Shown here: one piece after another, positions 40,436-52,747 of the stretch
Numbering within the stretch: the first letter of the stretch is position 1
Layout of the letters: each line of letters starts with the position of its first letter
NCBI GenBank assembly: GCA_025667525.1
Contig: CM046878.1
Location: forward strand, 574,906,868 to 574,970,867
Source: Glebionis coronaria
Taxonomy: Eukaryota > Streptophyta > Magnoliopsida > Asterales > Asteraceae
Direction of reading: 5' to 3'
Length of the DNA: 64,000 bases
Notes under the pieces: model-generated
What the model was told of the DNA's origin: nothing
Database searches by the model: none
Seen by the model: the letters and a program-made list of their open reading frames with translations, nothing else
Made by a program: the position numbers and the translations under genes

Positions 40436-42724
40436 AGTTTTAAGGTTTATCAAAAGTTCTCATTTTAGAAAACATATTCAGAAAATTAGTTTTCTTAAAG
40501 TTTTTCTTTAGACCCGAATAATTGAATCATATAACAAGTGGAAGTGAAAGTGGAACCTTTTTAGTGATTTCAAGTATTTGTTCATTTTCTTTTGGTGTTT
40601 TTGAAATATTTGGTTTCAGGTTTTACTCATAGGTTTTGAGAAAAAGGTGGTATTCATGTTTCTTTTGTGTTATAGCAGCTTACTGTTTCAACAAGCCACA
40701 CCAACAAGCTCTTGACACCAGCTTGTGGGCTAGCTTGTTGAAGCTTGGTTTGTTCCCTTGTTAGCTTTGACTGTGCAGGTACAAAAAGGCATCAAAACAA
40801 GGCCCATATTCCATCTTTGCATTTCTGTTTGAAGACATATAGTACCCTTGGTCTATTGTAGATCACAGCAGGGCTCTCTACACACCCATACATTCACACA
40901 AGCTCATAAAATCAACAAGGAAAAGGCATCAGCTAGGTTAGGCTTGAACCTTCCTTGGATTTTATAGTTTTTATGCGAATTTGTGATTTTTGAGTAATCT
41001 GAGCTTGCCTGTTAATTGCTTTGATTTCAATTTGGATTTGTGTGCTTTGCATGATTTCATATGTGTTCTTGTTAGTTGAATTTGTTTTGATAATTAGTTG
41101 TTTAAGTTTCTTTGAAATTTTTTGTTAAACTACTATAAAGGGGTGTTTGGGTCTGCATATTAGGTCAAGTAATTGACAACTAGTTGGCCTAAAAATAGTC
41201 TAAACACACTCATTAAAGTAGTTATAGGTTTTATCAGTGTTTTGTTTTAGGATTGGTATGCTAGAAATGAGTTTTGTATGCTAAATGTTTGGTTAAATCA
41301 GCTTATAAAATTAGTAGGCGACATTGGGCTTGTTTTAGTATGATTTGAACCAAAACCTTGGTGACTGTTAGTCCATTGGTTGTTATAGGATTGGCATTAG
41401 TTTATCTACTGTTTGGTTAGGGTTTGTGTGAGATTGGGGGGGGGGGGGGTTGAAACTCACCCATATACCTAACAGTTCAACTAAAGTAGCCATTGCCTGT
41501 TTCTGTGATAACAGCCTTCTATTTGCCTATTTTTGTGTGATTTTGTGCTGCTACCTGGTGTTTTTATTGTATATTTGACTCCCCACAACCCAACTGGTTG
41601 TGGGGTGCCGTTGTTTTCTAAAAACAACTAGTAATCAACCCATACGATCCAATCAGGACACAAAAAGCATACAGTAGCTTTCCCACTTCTATCCGAGAAT
41701 GATCTCCTTTGTGTTTTATATATCAGATAACACTGTTCTGTTTTAAGTTTAATACTGTTTCACTTTTATACAACAGGGCACGTTTTTGTTTGTGTTTGGG
41801 TTTAATCTTGTTAGGTTTTAGTTTATATTTGAGTTTTGGGAGTGTTAAAGTACTAGTATCAAGTGTGGTTAAAAAGAAAAATAAAAAAAAGTTTTACAAA
41901 AACCCGACTTGGCCTGGGCTCGAACCCTCTACCTATCGAGCAGGAGTAGAGAGCCTTACCAGTGACCCAAGTGGTTTCCCTTGGTAAGGTTGTGTGAAGT
42001 TTGAATGATATAGGGTGTTTAGTTTTAAGCTTATATAAGTTTCCGAACATAATAAGCTCGTTTTCAGCTTATTTATTAAGCTATTTTAGCATTTTTCATT
42101 TTTCCCATGTATTTGTTATAGTTTAAGACTTTTTGGTTTAAAATGTTTATGTTTTACGTCATTTATTTATTTTCTATTATATTTTAATTCACGACTTTTA
42201 GAAAATAGATTAAAAATAGATTAATTTAGTTTAAAATTTTCTAAAAATAGTTTTTAGTTTTTAATTAATATCTTTTAGGTTTACAATTAGTAGAATGTTC
42301 ATTTTGACTTATTTTTAATTTTATTTAATTTTGGGGTTTTTATTAAACTTTAAAAATTAATTTAAAATTATTAAAAAGTTTTTGGGATTTTTGGTTTTCA
42401 TTTTTGGTTTATTTGTATTTTTCTTAGTTTAAGTTTAAATTTTGGTAATTTTTAGTTGACTTTTAATTTTCGTCACGTTTTACGATTTCGTTCGTTTTAC
42501 GTCATAGTGTAATTTTTAGCGTACCTCGTCTTTACTTTTCTCTTTTTTTCATCCAAAAACGACACTAATCCAAATTTGATTTTATTTTGGCACCTAATAC
42601 ACACACCTCCTTTGAGAACGAACTTGGATTTATTTGATTTGTCGGTTTTCATTAAATCGTCGAATTTAATACTTACCACATTTATACGTTGTTTTTCCTA
42701 AAAGACGTATTTCTATAAAAGTCA
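40430..42724 (+). repeat. 5' LTR remnant of the Athila-like element
   Basis: Closely matches 50478-52747 along its length (point changes, indels of 1-10 bp, and a G-run of 14 against 6 at about 41440). Ends in CA three bases before the primer site. Confidence 0.8.
41880..42010 (-). repeat. tRNA-derived SINE-like insert in the LTR
   Basis: On the minus strand GGTCACTGGTAAGG resembles a pol III A box, and 35-40 bp on GGTTCGAGCCC fits the B box. It is followed by GTCGGGTTTTT and a T-rich tail, as in plant Au-type SINEs. It is present at the same place in both LTRs (51920-52040), so it predates or is part of the LTR family. Confidence 0.45.
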
Positions 42725-42727
42725 TTT

Positions 42728-42745
42728 TGGCGTCGCTGTCGGGGA
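42728..42745 (+). promoter_or_regulatory. Primer-binding site (tRNA-Asp type)
   Basis: TGGCGTCGCTGTCGGGGA, close to the TGGCGCCGTTGCCGGGGA form used by many plant Gypsy elements, three bases after the LTR. Confidence 0.8.
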
Positions 42746-43575
42746 GGTGTTTTTAGTGCGATATTAGATATCGTGTTTGTGTGAGTAGTGTGTTTTTGCT
42801 TTTCATTTTTGGAAAGCGTAAATATCGTACATACTCCTTTTTATTTTTATTACCATATTATAGAATATCCAAATAATCGTGTTTAGTTTTCCTAAACTTA
42901 ACAAAAAACAATCTTTTTACTATATTGTAGATATCCCATTATCGTTTTCGTTTTTCTTGTGAATATTATTAATATATTGTACACGTATCACAATAAATTT
43001 ACAATATCTCCAAAAGCGTGAAAACACAACCTTAATTGGGATTTCATCACTTAATTATTGTATTCGAATCCAAAGCAAAAGTTTAAAGGCAAAATAGATA
43101 AATACTTTCATGAAGCTTAATTTTTGAGAAACACAAACTATAAGGTGGGTATAAGGCGGTTGTATTTCACGACCTAAAGGAAAAAGGCTCTTAAGTGCTT
43201 AGCGTCACCTCGTTTCCTCCGCTTGCTTGTGCGTGTTTTGAGAAAGAAGGCTAATCGAGGGTTTGCCGCCCAAGTATTATCTACATATCATATATATTGT
43301 TGTTTGTTTTCAAGATTAAACCCTCTTGAACGTTTTGGTGTTCCACGAACGTTCTAAAGTCATCGAAGGCGTTCACTCCACGTGATCGTTTTCATTCCTT
43401 GAGGCTCCTTTAATCGAGAAATTGATTCGAGGAGATATTTGTAGATTTGAGTCTACGTAATACACCAAAAAATCCAAAAAAATTAAAAAAACAATCAAAA
43501 ACAAAAAAAAAATTTGAAAAATCGTTAAAATCCCAAAAAGAATCTTTGTTGCTACCCCCATTCTACGCTTAGTGC
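42746..43575 (+). other. Athila-like 5' leader
   Basis: About 830 bp of AT-rich untranslated sequence between primer site and gag, with a poly-A rich stretch at 43450-43540. No gene seen. Confidence 0.6.
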
Positions 43576-46195
43576 ATGCGCACTCGATCGAATGATTATT
43601 CTAATTCTAGCGATGTTTCTAATCGACGCAATCGTAATCGAAGGAATCGACGACGTAGACGGAATTTAGATACTAATGTTCCTAATATCGTTATCAAAAC
43701 TAACGACGAGATGGCAGAAAATCGTACGATGATGGACTTGCTCCAAGCACCCACCAAGGGTTATGGAGACGCGATCGTAATTCCCGCTATCGAAGCGGAG
43801 AATTTTGAGATTAAGAGCAGAATGCTTTCGTTAATCCAAGCTACGAAGTTTCGAGGTCGTGAAGCCGATAGTCCTCACGATCACAGTCGAAATTTCGATC
43901 GTCTTTTAGCCACGAGCAAGTTTAAGAACGTCGACACCGATGTCGTCAAGCTTATGCTTTTTCCGTACTCGCTTGATGGGCCGCCAAGGATTGGTACGAG
44001 AAAGAGCCACCTAATTCCATAATACGTAGAAGGATCTCGTGTCCAAATTCGGTAATCATTTTTTCCCACCGTCTAAGACGACGTTTTTCAAAAACGAGAT
44101 TACGAGATTTGAGTAAAAACCGCATGAATCTTTTAGAAACGCATGGGATCGCTTTAAGGGGAATTTCTTAGGCAATGTCCTCACCATGGATTTTCCGAGT
44201 TACACCAAATCGACACGTTTTACAACGGTCTTAGTTTTCAAGAACAAGACTCGTTAAATTCGGCCGTCGGTGGAAACTTTTTGTGTAAAAGTCGGAAAGA
44301 TGCGTTAATTATCGAAAACCGATCCAAGGTTTACCAACTCCGCAACGCATCGAGTGTTACCAATGTCGCCAATGTTAGTAATTCTAATCACAACATTGAG
44401 TGGGTTGATGCGAAAGTCGATAAGTGGACGAATGTGTTTACGTCTTTTCTCATTGAGATGCAAAAAGACGCTCCCGCTATGGTGAAAGCGGTCGAGGTTT
44501 CGTGTACGTTTGTGGTTGACCACATAATTATTGTGTGGCTACGGATGGCCAAACATCGAACGTAACGCGTTAAACAACAATTTTTCTAATCAATATCAAA
44601 ATAACGCAGGTCCATCGCAACAAACGAACTATAATCAAGGCAAAAAAATTTCGAACCAAAATCGTAACAATTTTCAATGAAATAATAAACAAGGGAATTT
44701 TTTGAATCAAGGAGGTTATAATCAAGGTCGCAATTTAGGTTGGCAAAATCAAGACAACCAAAACTCGAATTTTTCAAACAACAACAATCAAGGGAATTTT
44801 CAAAGAAATAATCAAAACCAAGGGAACTTTAATTCTAATCAAAATAGTTCGTCAAACGAGTTTCAAGAATATATGAAAACGAATGAGGCTAATATGAGAC
44901 GATTAGAGGGACAAATTGGTGCTTTGAAAAACGACTTTTCCAATACCTTGAAAAATCAAAATACGAAAATTGAACAAGGACAAATCGACATTAAAAAGAT
45001 GCTTTCGGCTATTATGAACAAGTCTAATGGTGCGTCATCGAGTTCGTTTCCTAGAGACACCGTTGCTAATTCGAAAGAACAGTGTAAAGTCGCCACAACG
45101 TCCGTTGGAAAATGTCGTTCGATTTCCCCAAACCTTGGTGGTTTTAGAGTTGTTACTTCATCTCGACCCTCGGCTTCGCAAATGCCTTCATGTTCTAAAG
45201 TCGAGGGAATGAACGTGGAGACGAAGGAAAGGAGTGCACACCCTCGTGTACCTCGAATTCCATCCACGGTTCAAAAAGAGAGCTTCATCGACCTTACGAA
45301 TGTAACCCTTGAAGAAACGTGTGCCTCGATTCTTCTGCAAAAGCCTAAAAGGCGTATGCCGAGAAAGGAAAAAGATCCGGGCCAATTTCTACTACCTTGT
45401 GATTTATCAGAGATTGAGGGATGTTTAGCCCTTTCCGACCTAGGTGCTAGCATCAATCTCATGCCTCATTCTCTTTGGAAATTGATGAGATTGGCTTGCC
45501 TTACCCCACAAACATGACCGTCGAGCTAGAAAATTATACGCCATTAAAACCAGTTGGTATAGCCGAGGACGTCTACGTTAGGATTGTAAAGTTTGTTTTA
45601 TGCGGATTTGGTCATTTCCGGTTACGAGTGCGATCCTAAATGTCCCATTATTTTAGGTCGTCCATTTTTACAGACGGCTCGAGCCGTAATCGACGTTCAC
45701 GGTGGAAAATTAACGATGTCGTATGGGGAAGATAAAATGGACTTTTTCACGAGTAGATACCAAGTTTTAAATGATCTTGATAAAATCGAAGTTTCAAATT
45801 CTAATGATTTCAAAATGTTAACTTTAGCGGAAAATATGAGGCTTGACGCATGTTTTGAAAGAATTAAAAGAAACGGTTTTAAAGATGACGATTTTAACGA
45901 TAAAGAATACGTGTACTTAATGCAAAAAGGTATTCGTAAGTTTATGGACAAAAAATCATTGTGGGGTCTATTCGGTGAAACAAGCGAACAACCAATTCCG
46001 AAGGGCGACGTTAGTGCCATCACGACAATGACAAAAATGGACTCGTCTTCACCACCTTCGAAGGACCACGTCTTTGAGGCATCGACTTCTAAATCTTTTG
46101 AAGTGCCTCGATTTCCTAGACCAACACCCGTTGAAGCCAAAGGATTCATCGATCTCGATCCAATCGTCATTTTTCACCTAAGCATAGTCGATTGA
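43576..46195 (+). pseudogene. Athila-type gag-protease, frameshifted
   Basis: N-terminal part (43576-44022) MRTRSNDYSN, an Arg-rich tract, then ENRTMMDLLQAPTKGYGDAI and HDHSRNFDRLL, typical of Athila gag. It then runs off frame; pieces continue to 44565. An Asn/Gln-rich linker and a coiled segment (EYMKTNEANMRRLEGQIGAL) follow at 44702-45010. The retropepsin has ALSDLGASINLMP (45428-45466; DLG replaces the usual DSG/DTG, normal for Athila) and, after a frameshift near 45500, the second half ILGRPFLQTARAVIDVHGG (45650-45706). The frame then continues to 46195 with a Lys/Asp-rich tail that has no RT motifs. At least three frame breaks. Confidence 0.8.
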
Positions 46196-47346
46196 CTTGT
46201 AAGACCATGATTGTGAGTGCTCACATCGACACTCTCTTTGATGACGAGGACGAGAACGATTTTGCGGAACTTGATCACATACTCAAAAATCCACAAGCGA
46301 TATTTGATTCTCCTAAAAAGAGTTCAACATGTGGTGAGTATAATGATTTCGTCTTCGAGCCCAAGATCGAGAAAATTATCGAACGAGAGCTAGCTCTTTT
46401 ACCTCCACTTCCACCTACGAGTGAGGTCAATTTTTCCAACGTCGAGGCCGAACTTGATGAGTTAGAACGTCTAATTTTTAATGATGACGAACCAACTCAC
46501 GTACTTCATAATCCAGTTCTCGATGAGTTACCTAATCAACGCTCCTCAAATGAGAACTACGTTCAACACATTCGTGAGGATCTTACTTATCAACGATCCC
46601 CACAAAAGAATGATGGTTTCTTGCTTGATCGTGATCTCTTCCAGAGAGTTTCTAAAATCATTAACGAGGGGAATGACAAACCTTGGTTTGACAAGACTAT
46701 CTATGATGAAGAAATCGAAGAGATCGACGTTCACGCGGATGACGAATATGTAGACCCCGAGGGGGTGGTGTTCTTTATCGATCATCGTTTTGAGAGTTTG
46801 TATAACCCACCCCCTCCCACCAATGACGTCAATGTGAGGATTTTTAGAGCGACTAATTTCGTCTTAGAAACGCCAAATATTTTCGACATAATTCGATCGG
46901 GTTTTTATAAAGAATTTTTTAACAACGAAAAAGGAAAAGATTTTAAAATTGATTTAAAAGATTTTTCTACATGTCTAACTCCGTCATCACATCGTTTTTT
47001 GGGTACTACCACCTCGTCTACTCCTTTTGACGACGGTTGGTGTGGTTTTAGTATGGGGGAAACCCCTTATGTTCCTTCACACTTTACCACCGAGGACGAG
47101 ATATTTGATCCCGGAATCTCATTTATAGGGAAATATCGGTCTTCCACTGATGCAATAAATAGAAATCATATATATTTGCTAGGTGTGAGTCTACCTCGAG
47201 TAGCTCATTTGAGTGCCCCACCCATTGTCCCACCCTACCCCTTTGGGGTTGTTTTGGCACGTGTTGAAGTGGCGTTGGTTCGTTTATCCTATGAAAACGA
47301 GGACGCCATCTTCGATCCCGGTATTTTACATCATCAAAGGACTTAG
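46192..47346 (+). CDS. Intact 384-codon ORF of unknown function in the Gypsy element
   Basis: Starts MTCKTMIVSAHIDTL, overlapping the previous stop by 4 bases. The product is acidic, with long Asp/Glu-rich runs (DDEDENDFAELDHI, YDEEIEEIDVHADDEYVD) and no membrane segment or recognised catalytic motif. It carries a repeated motif, EDEIFDPGISF (~res 302) and EDAIFDPGILH (~res 370). It lies where reverse transcriptase would start in a complete Athila, and its frame is open although gag upstream is broken. It might be a diverged continuation of the polyprotein, a captured gene, or chance survival. I do not recognise it. Confidence 0.5.
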   Translation: MTCKTMIVSAHIDTLFDDEDENDFAELDHILKNPQAIFDSPKKSSTCGEYNDFVFEPKIEKIIERELALLPPLPPTSEVNFSNVEAELDELERLIFNDDEPTHVLHNPVLDELPNQRSSNENYVQHIREDLTYQRSPQKNDGFLLDRDLFQRVSKIINEGNDKPWFDKTIYDEEIEEIDVHADDEYVDPEGVVFFIDHRFESLYNPPPPTNDVNVRIFRATNFVLETPNIFDIIRSGFYKEFFNNEKGKDFKIDLKDFSTCLTPSSHRFLGTTTSSTPFDDGWCGFSMGETPYVPSHFTTEDEIFDPGISFIGKYRSSTDAINRNHIYLLGVSLPRVAHLSAPPIVPPYPFGVVLARVEVALVRLSYENEDAIFDPGILHHQRT

Positions 47347-49230
47347 TACTTAGTACTGGTTGCTTTGGGCATTGTTTATCATGTAAGCCCCACCAAAAAT
47401 GACGAAACCATGATTATCCCTAAATGATCACATCTGTGGGGACTCGAGTCGAGCTTTTGACTCGGTTATCAAAAACGAGGTGCCTCGTGGGGGAGTTCCC
47501 ATGTTTATCCTTGTACATATTATTGCTTTTGTAGCTAACGTAACAAGGGGACTTGTGCTCTTCTAACCTTTGTTCTGTGGTTGTTTGTGATTATGATTCA
47601 TTAGGTTCATCGTCATCTTTGAAGCCTCTCGTGTTCGTTTCACGTATCACTCGAGCTTCGATCGTTGCCTTTGAAGATTCGTATATCCGATGATATTCTT
47701 TTATAATCTAATGTTTATATTATTAGCATAATTCATAAACGGCTTTTAGGTTATTCGTTTTACCCTTTCCATGCTCGAGATTAAGCATTCGACTTTCGTC
47801 TTTAGTATGGGGGTGTTTTCACCCCTAGACTCGAAACATTGAGGAAAATGTTGAGTTTTAGTATGGGGTGAGTAGATACTTCACCTTGCTTACGTCAACA
47901 CGCAATCCAACTTTCATCCTTTTTGTTATCGTTTTGTTGCAAAATAAGGCTAAAATGGCCAAATTTTAAAAAAATTCGTATTTTTCAAAAGTGTTTAAGA
48001 CACGAATGTAGGTTTTCCGATGGTGAGAATAAGAGTAATTTTTGACTCGACCGTGCATGTTGATTACTTAGCTTCGATTCCTTAACTTTTTAGGCTAAGT
48101 CTCTTAAATGAGGACGAGAAATGATAGAGTTAATTATAAGTCACGTAATCTTTCACGATCTCATGCGTAGTAATTATTAGCTTATTATCCCCACACTTTT
48201 GTTTAAATAAATGCAATAAGTAAGGTCATACGATTTAAAAGGTAACTTAGCTTCTAGCCCAAGATGGTTTAAAAGTTGCTCGTGTTCGAATAGAGTTCAT
48301 AGCCAAGGCATAACTTATTGAAGCGGGATGCAAAGATTGGCGAGTTCCAAAAAGGCCCTCGTAAGGCATGAGGACTCCATTTTGTTGCTAAAAGATCCTA
48401 GATGATGTGAAGTATCATTATTCCAAAATCAATATGAAGGATCGAGACACACAACGAGAAGAAATATACTCCCCTAAAGATCATGGAGAAGTCTATCCAA
48501 AAAAGACCCTAACAAGGTATGAGGATAAATATATCCAAGTCCGAAAAGGAGGCGGATCGTTGTATATCAAAATCCCAAATAAAGATTAAAGAAAAATGAT
48601 GAAGTCGTGGTCAAATGAAGAAATTCAATATATGAAGAGAAGACCATTATTTCAAGAACGTCTTCCAAGATTTAAAGTTTGAAACACATGCCAAATATCG
48701 ATCCGACAAAGGTCTCAAATCGTGAAACGAGTTATGCCAAGATATGAAATAAAGGAGATTACGAGAAGAAGTTTTAAAAGATTGTGTCCTTCGGGTAACT
48801 ATCAATTAAATCGTGCTACTATATTTTCGGCCTTAATAAATTATCGAAATAAGTCAAACATGTATCCTCGTGATCATTAAGACAATAAAATATAAGAGAT
48901 ACCAATTAGGAATAAGGGAGTCTAAGTGCGTAATTAACACTCATGATTAATGATTGTGTTGCTAACTTATAATAACAATGATCTCGTTACATGCTTGCAT
49001 AGAATCAAGTGAAAATCGAGGATGACGAACTTATATCTATGATGCATTCACGTGTTCTTATTCTATGATCCTAAAAGACACTTAATCATGATGAAAACAA
49101 TACATTATGTCTAAAACACGTGTAGTAGTTTATTTAAGTTTACGTCTTCAATAAATATCATCATAAAATGATGTTTGGAAGTGCTATGATACTTAATTCT
49201 AGCATTGTGCGGGGACACGTCAATGGTTTA
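47347..49230 (+). other. Long untranslated region before the 3' LTR
   Basis: No RT or integrase found in any frame; only short frames (60 codons at 48407-48589). It contains three TTTAGTATGGGG-type purine-rich motifs (47810, 47855, 49228), the last being the presumed polypurine tract; the others may be extra ones. Confidence 0.6.
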
Positions 49231-49241
49231 GTATGGGGGGG
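49231..49241 (+). promoter_or_regulatory. Athila-like polypurine tract
   Basis: GTATGGGGGGG followed at once by TGATAAGACTG, taken as the 3' LTR start. The 5' counterpart of this LTR start is missing in the window, so the boundary rests on the motif alone. Confidence 0.6.
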
Positions 49242-50329
49242 TGATAAGACTGTAATGATACATAGTGTCATCGTCCAAATCGGGCTTAAAACGCTTAAAA
49301 TATCATCAAAATACCCAAAAATATGCTTGTGTTTGTTCATTGTGTATTTTAGGTACGGAATCGTGAAATCAAAAAAAGATCACAAGAATCAAGCAAAAAC
49401 GAACAGGGGAAATGAAGCCGCATAAAGAACCGGACCCGAAGCATGAATTTTCATTGAAGTCCTTGATGTTTTGAAGATTGGCAAGATTGGTCCCTCAAGT
49501 TTTGAAGACTTGTCATATTATACCCTTGTGAAACTCAAAACTACACAATGGGTCCCTAATATTTCAAGATTATACATGAGAAACCCTTGAAGAATGGTCA
49601 TTATGCATATTTTGTCCTTGTGATAACTTTACAAAAAACTTTGGTGGCCAAAATAGAAGAAACAAAAGTTTCTTAACAAAGGAAGTGGACTATTGGGCTG
49701 TTAAAACTTTATTTGACAAAACTTTGGGAATAAAGGTACTGAATTGGGCAAGACAACATTTCTTCCACCAGCCACTAACCTATCACCACGTGTCCCACTA
49801 CCACAATTGGACCAATCACACTCCACATCACGTCCACCTCATCACCCCACGTCAACCTCCACTAACAATAATAAACTAACAGGTTTTAACCTGTTAATTA
49901 TTATTATTATTAGGCGCCAAACGATTACTGTTGTAATCACACCCCTAATCCCCAACTTAAGAACACGTAGAACCCTAATCCTATAAACCCTCTTAATCAA
50001 AGGGTTTCTCATCCTTAATATCCAGATCCCTAATTCACCTTATTGATAACAAAACCCAACACTCAAAATCCCCCCTAACCAACCCATATGTCCTATGGTC
50101 CCCTCCCCTGCACGTCACAAAATCAACGTTTGAGATCATATGCTTGCTCCCTAAGCTCAAACAAACGATCAAGATCATTCCACTACAGCTGGCCATGTCA
50201 ACATCTTCACAAGAGGCCATTTGACCATTTTCAAACATCAATACCACAAGGGCAATTCAGGAAGACTGTATCTAGGGTTTTAGCATTTGTAATATTTTAT
50301 TCAAGCATCTAGAATAGTCCTTAGCCCAG

Positions 50330-50337
50330 TATATATA
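50330..50337 (+). promoter_or_regulatory. LTR TATA box
   Basis: TATATATA in CCCAGTATATATAGATG, about 1.09 kb into the 3' LTR. It falls in the part missing from the 5' LTR, so the element's own promoter is gone. Confidence 0.5.
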
Positions 50338-51919
50338 GATGTCGACTTGTGACATTCTATCTTGTTCCAGTTTTTGTAAAATTTTTAAAGGATTAATGAA
50401 AATGAAATTTTAAATATTGTGCAAAATTCTGAGTTCCACTTTAATGTTTTTGTAGTTTAATAATTTATTGTTATTTGCAAAATTAGTTTTAAGGTTTATC
50501 AAAAGTTCTCATTTTACAAAACATATTAAGAAAATTCATTTTCTTGAAGTTTTTCTTTAGACCCAAATACTTAAATCATATAACAAGTGGAAGTGAAAGT
50601 GGAACCTTGTTAGTGATTTCAAGTATTTGTTCATTTTCTTTTGTTGTTTTTGAAAAATCTGGTTTCAAGATTTACTCAAAGGTTTTGAGAAAAATGTGGT
50701 ATTCCTGTTTCTTTTATGTTATAGCAGTTTCAACAAGCCACACCCACAAGCTCTTGACACCAGCTTGTGGCCTAGATTGTTGAAGTTTGATTTGTTCCCT
50801 TGTTGGCTTTGATTGTGCAGGTACAAAAAGGCATCAAAACAAGGCCCATATTCCATCTTTGCATTTCTGTTTGAAGACATATAGTACCCTTGGACTATTG
50901 TAGATCACAGTAGGGCTCTCTACACACCCATACATTCACACAAGCTCATAAAATCAACAAGGAAAAGGCATCAGCTAGGTTAGGCTTGAACCTTCCTTAG
51001 ATTTTATAGTTTTTATGTGAATTTGTGATTTTTGAGTAATCTGAGCTTGCTTGTTAGTTGCTTTGATTTCAAGTTGGATTTTTGTTGTTTGCATGATTTC
51101 ATATGTGTTCTTGTTAGTTGAATTGGTTTTGATAATTAGTTGTTTAAGTTTCTTTGAAAATTTTTGTTAAACTGCTATAAAGGGGTGTTTGGGTCTACAT
51201 ATTAGGTCAAGTAATTGACAACTAGTTGGCCTAAAAATAGTCTAAACACACTCATTAAAGTAGTTATAGGTTTTATCATTGTTTTGTTTTAGGATTGGTA
51301 TGCTAGAAATGAGTTTTGTATGCTAAATGTTTGGTTAAATCTGCTTATAAAAATTAGTAGGCTACATAGGGCTTGTTTTTGTATGATTTGAGCCAAAACC
51401 TTGGTAACTGTTAGTCCATTGGTTGTTATAGGATTGACATTAGTTTATTTACTGTTTGGTTAGGGTTTGTGTGAGATTGGGGGGTTTGAAACACACCCAA
51501 ATACCAAACAGTTCAGCTAAAGTAACCATTGCCTGTTTCTGTGATAGCAGTCCCCTATTTGCCTCTTTTTGTGTGATTTTGTGCTGTTACCTGGTGTTTT
51601 TATTGTATATTTGACTCCCCACAACACAACTGGTTGTGGGGGTGCCATTGTTTGCCAAAAATAACTAGTAATCAACCCATACGAGCCAATCAGGACACAA
51701 AAAGCATACAGTAGCTTTCCCAGTTCTATCTGAGAACGATCTCCTTTGTGTTTTATATATCAGATAACACTGTTCGGTTTTAAGTTTAATACTGTTTCAC
51801 TTTTATACAACTGGGCACATTTTTGTTTGTGTTTGGGTTTAATCTTGTTAGGTTTTAGTTTATATTTGAGCTTTGGGAGTGTTAAAGTACCAGTATCAAG
51901 TGTGGTTAAAATGAAAAAT

Positions 51920-52045
51920 TTAAAAAATGTTTTTAAAAAACCCGACTTGGCCTGGGCTCGAACCCTCGACCTGTCGAGCAGGAGTAGAGAGCCTTACTAG
52001 TGATCCAAGTGGTTTCCCTTGGTAAGGTTGTGTAAACTTTGAATT
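51920..52045 (-). repeat. SINE-like insert, second LTR
   Basis: Counterpart of 41880-42010; B box GGTTCGAGCCC kept, neighbouring bases differ slightly. Confidence 0.45.
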
Positions 52046-52747
52046 ATATAGGGTGTTTAGTTTTAAGCTTATATAAGTTTCTGAACATAATAAGCTCGTT
52101 TTCAGCTTATTTGTTAAGCTATTTCAGCATTTTTCATTTTTCCCATGTTTTTGTTATAGTTTAAGACTTTTTGGTTTAAAAAGTTTATTTTTCACGTCAT
52201 TTATTTATTTTCTATTATTATTTTAATTCATGGTTTTTAGAAAATAGATTAAAAATAGATTAATTTAGTTTAAGATTTTCTAAAAATAGTTTTTAGTTTT
52301 TAATTAACATCTTTTAGGTTTACAATTAGTAAAATTTTCATTTTGACTTATTTTTAATTTTATTTAATTTTAGGGTTTTTATTAAATTTTAAAAATTAAT
52401 TTAAAATTATTAAATTTTTTTTTGGATTTTTTGGTTTTCATTTTTGCTTTATTTTTATTTTTCTTAGTTTAAGTTTAAATTTTGGTAATTTTTAGTTGAC
52501 TTTTAATTTTCGTCACGTTTTACGATTTCGTTCGTTTTACGTCATAATGTAATTTTTAGCGTACCTCGTCTTTAATTTTCTCTTTTTTTTCATCCAAAAA
52601 CGACACTAATCCAAATTTGATTTTATTTTGGCACCTAATACACACACCTCCTTCGAGAACGAACTTGGAATTTATTCGATTTGTCGGTTTTCATTAAATT
52701 GTCGAATTTGATACTTACCACATTTATACGTTGTTTTTCCTAAAAGA

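Larger units (their letters stand above)
40430..52747 (+). mobile_element. Athila-like Gypsy retrotransposon, gag-protease only
   Basis: Layout: 5' LTR remnant (40430-42724), primer site, leader, gag-protease (frameshifted), an intact ORF of unknown function, long 3' untranslated region, polypurine tract (49231-49241) and 3' LTR (49242 onwards). The 3' LTR is cut at 52747 by the Sirevirus insertion. No RT, RNase H or integrase is seen between protease and the 3' LTR, so the element depended on a partner. The 5' LTR lacks the first ~1.24 kb that the 3' LTR has; the missing part abuts the Copia inverted repeat. Confidence 0.82.
49242..52747 (+). repeat. 3' LTR of the Athila-like element, at least 3.5 kb
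   Basis: The first 1.24 kb has no counterpart at the left. 50478-52747 matches the 5' LTR remnant. TATA box at 50330-50337. The right end is missing because the Sirevirus begins at 52748, about 20 bp before the expected LTR end. Confidence 0.65.

Noticed and set aside
41880..42010. Functional tRNA gene
   Set aside because: Only A and B box-like motifs are present; no acceptor stem or cloverleaf could be drawn.
43373..43561. Hydrophobic 62-codon minus frame
   Set aside because: Antisense of a poly-A-rich retroelement leader.
49685..50312. Several frames of 60-80 codons
   Set aside because: They lie in the 3' LTR and have no recognised domain.
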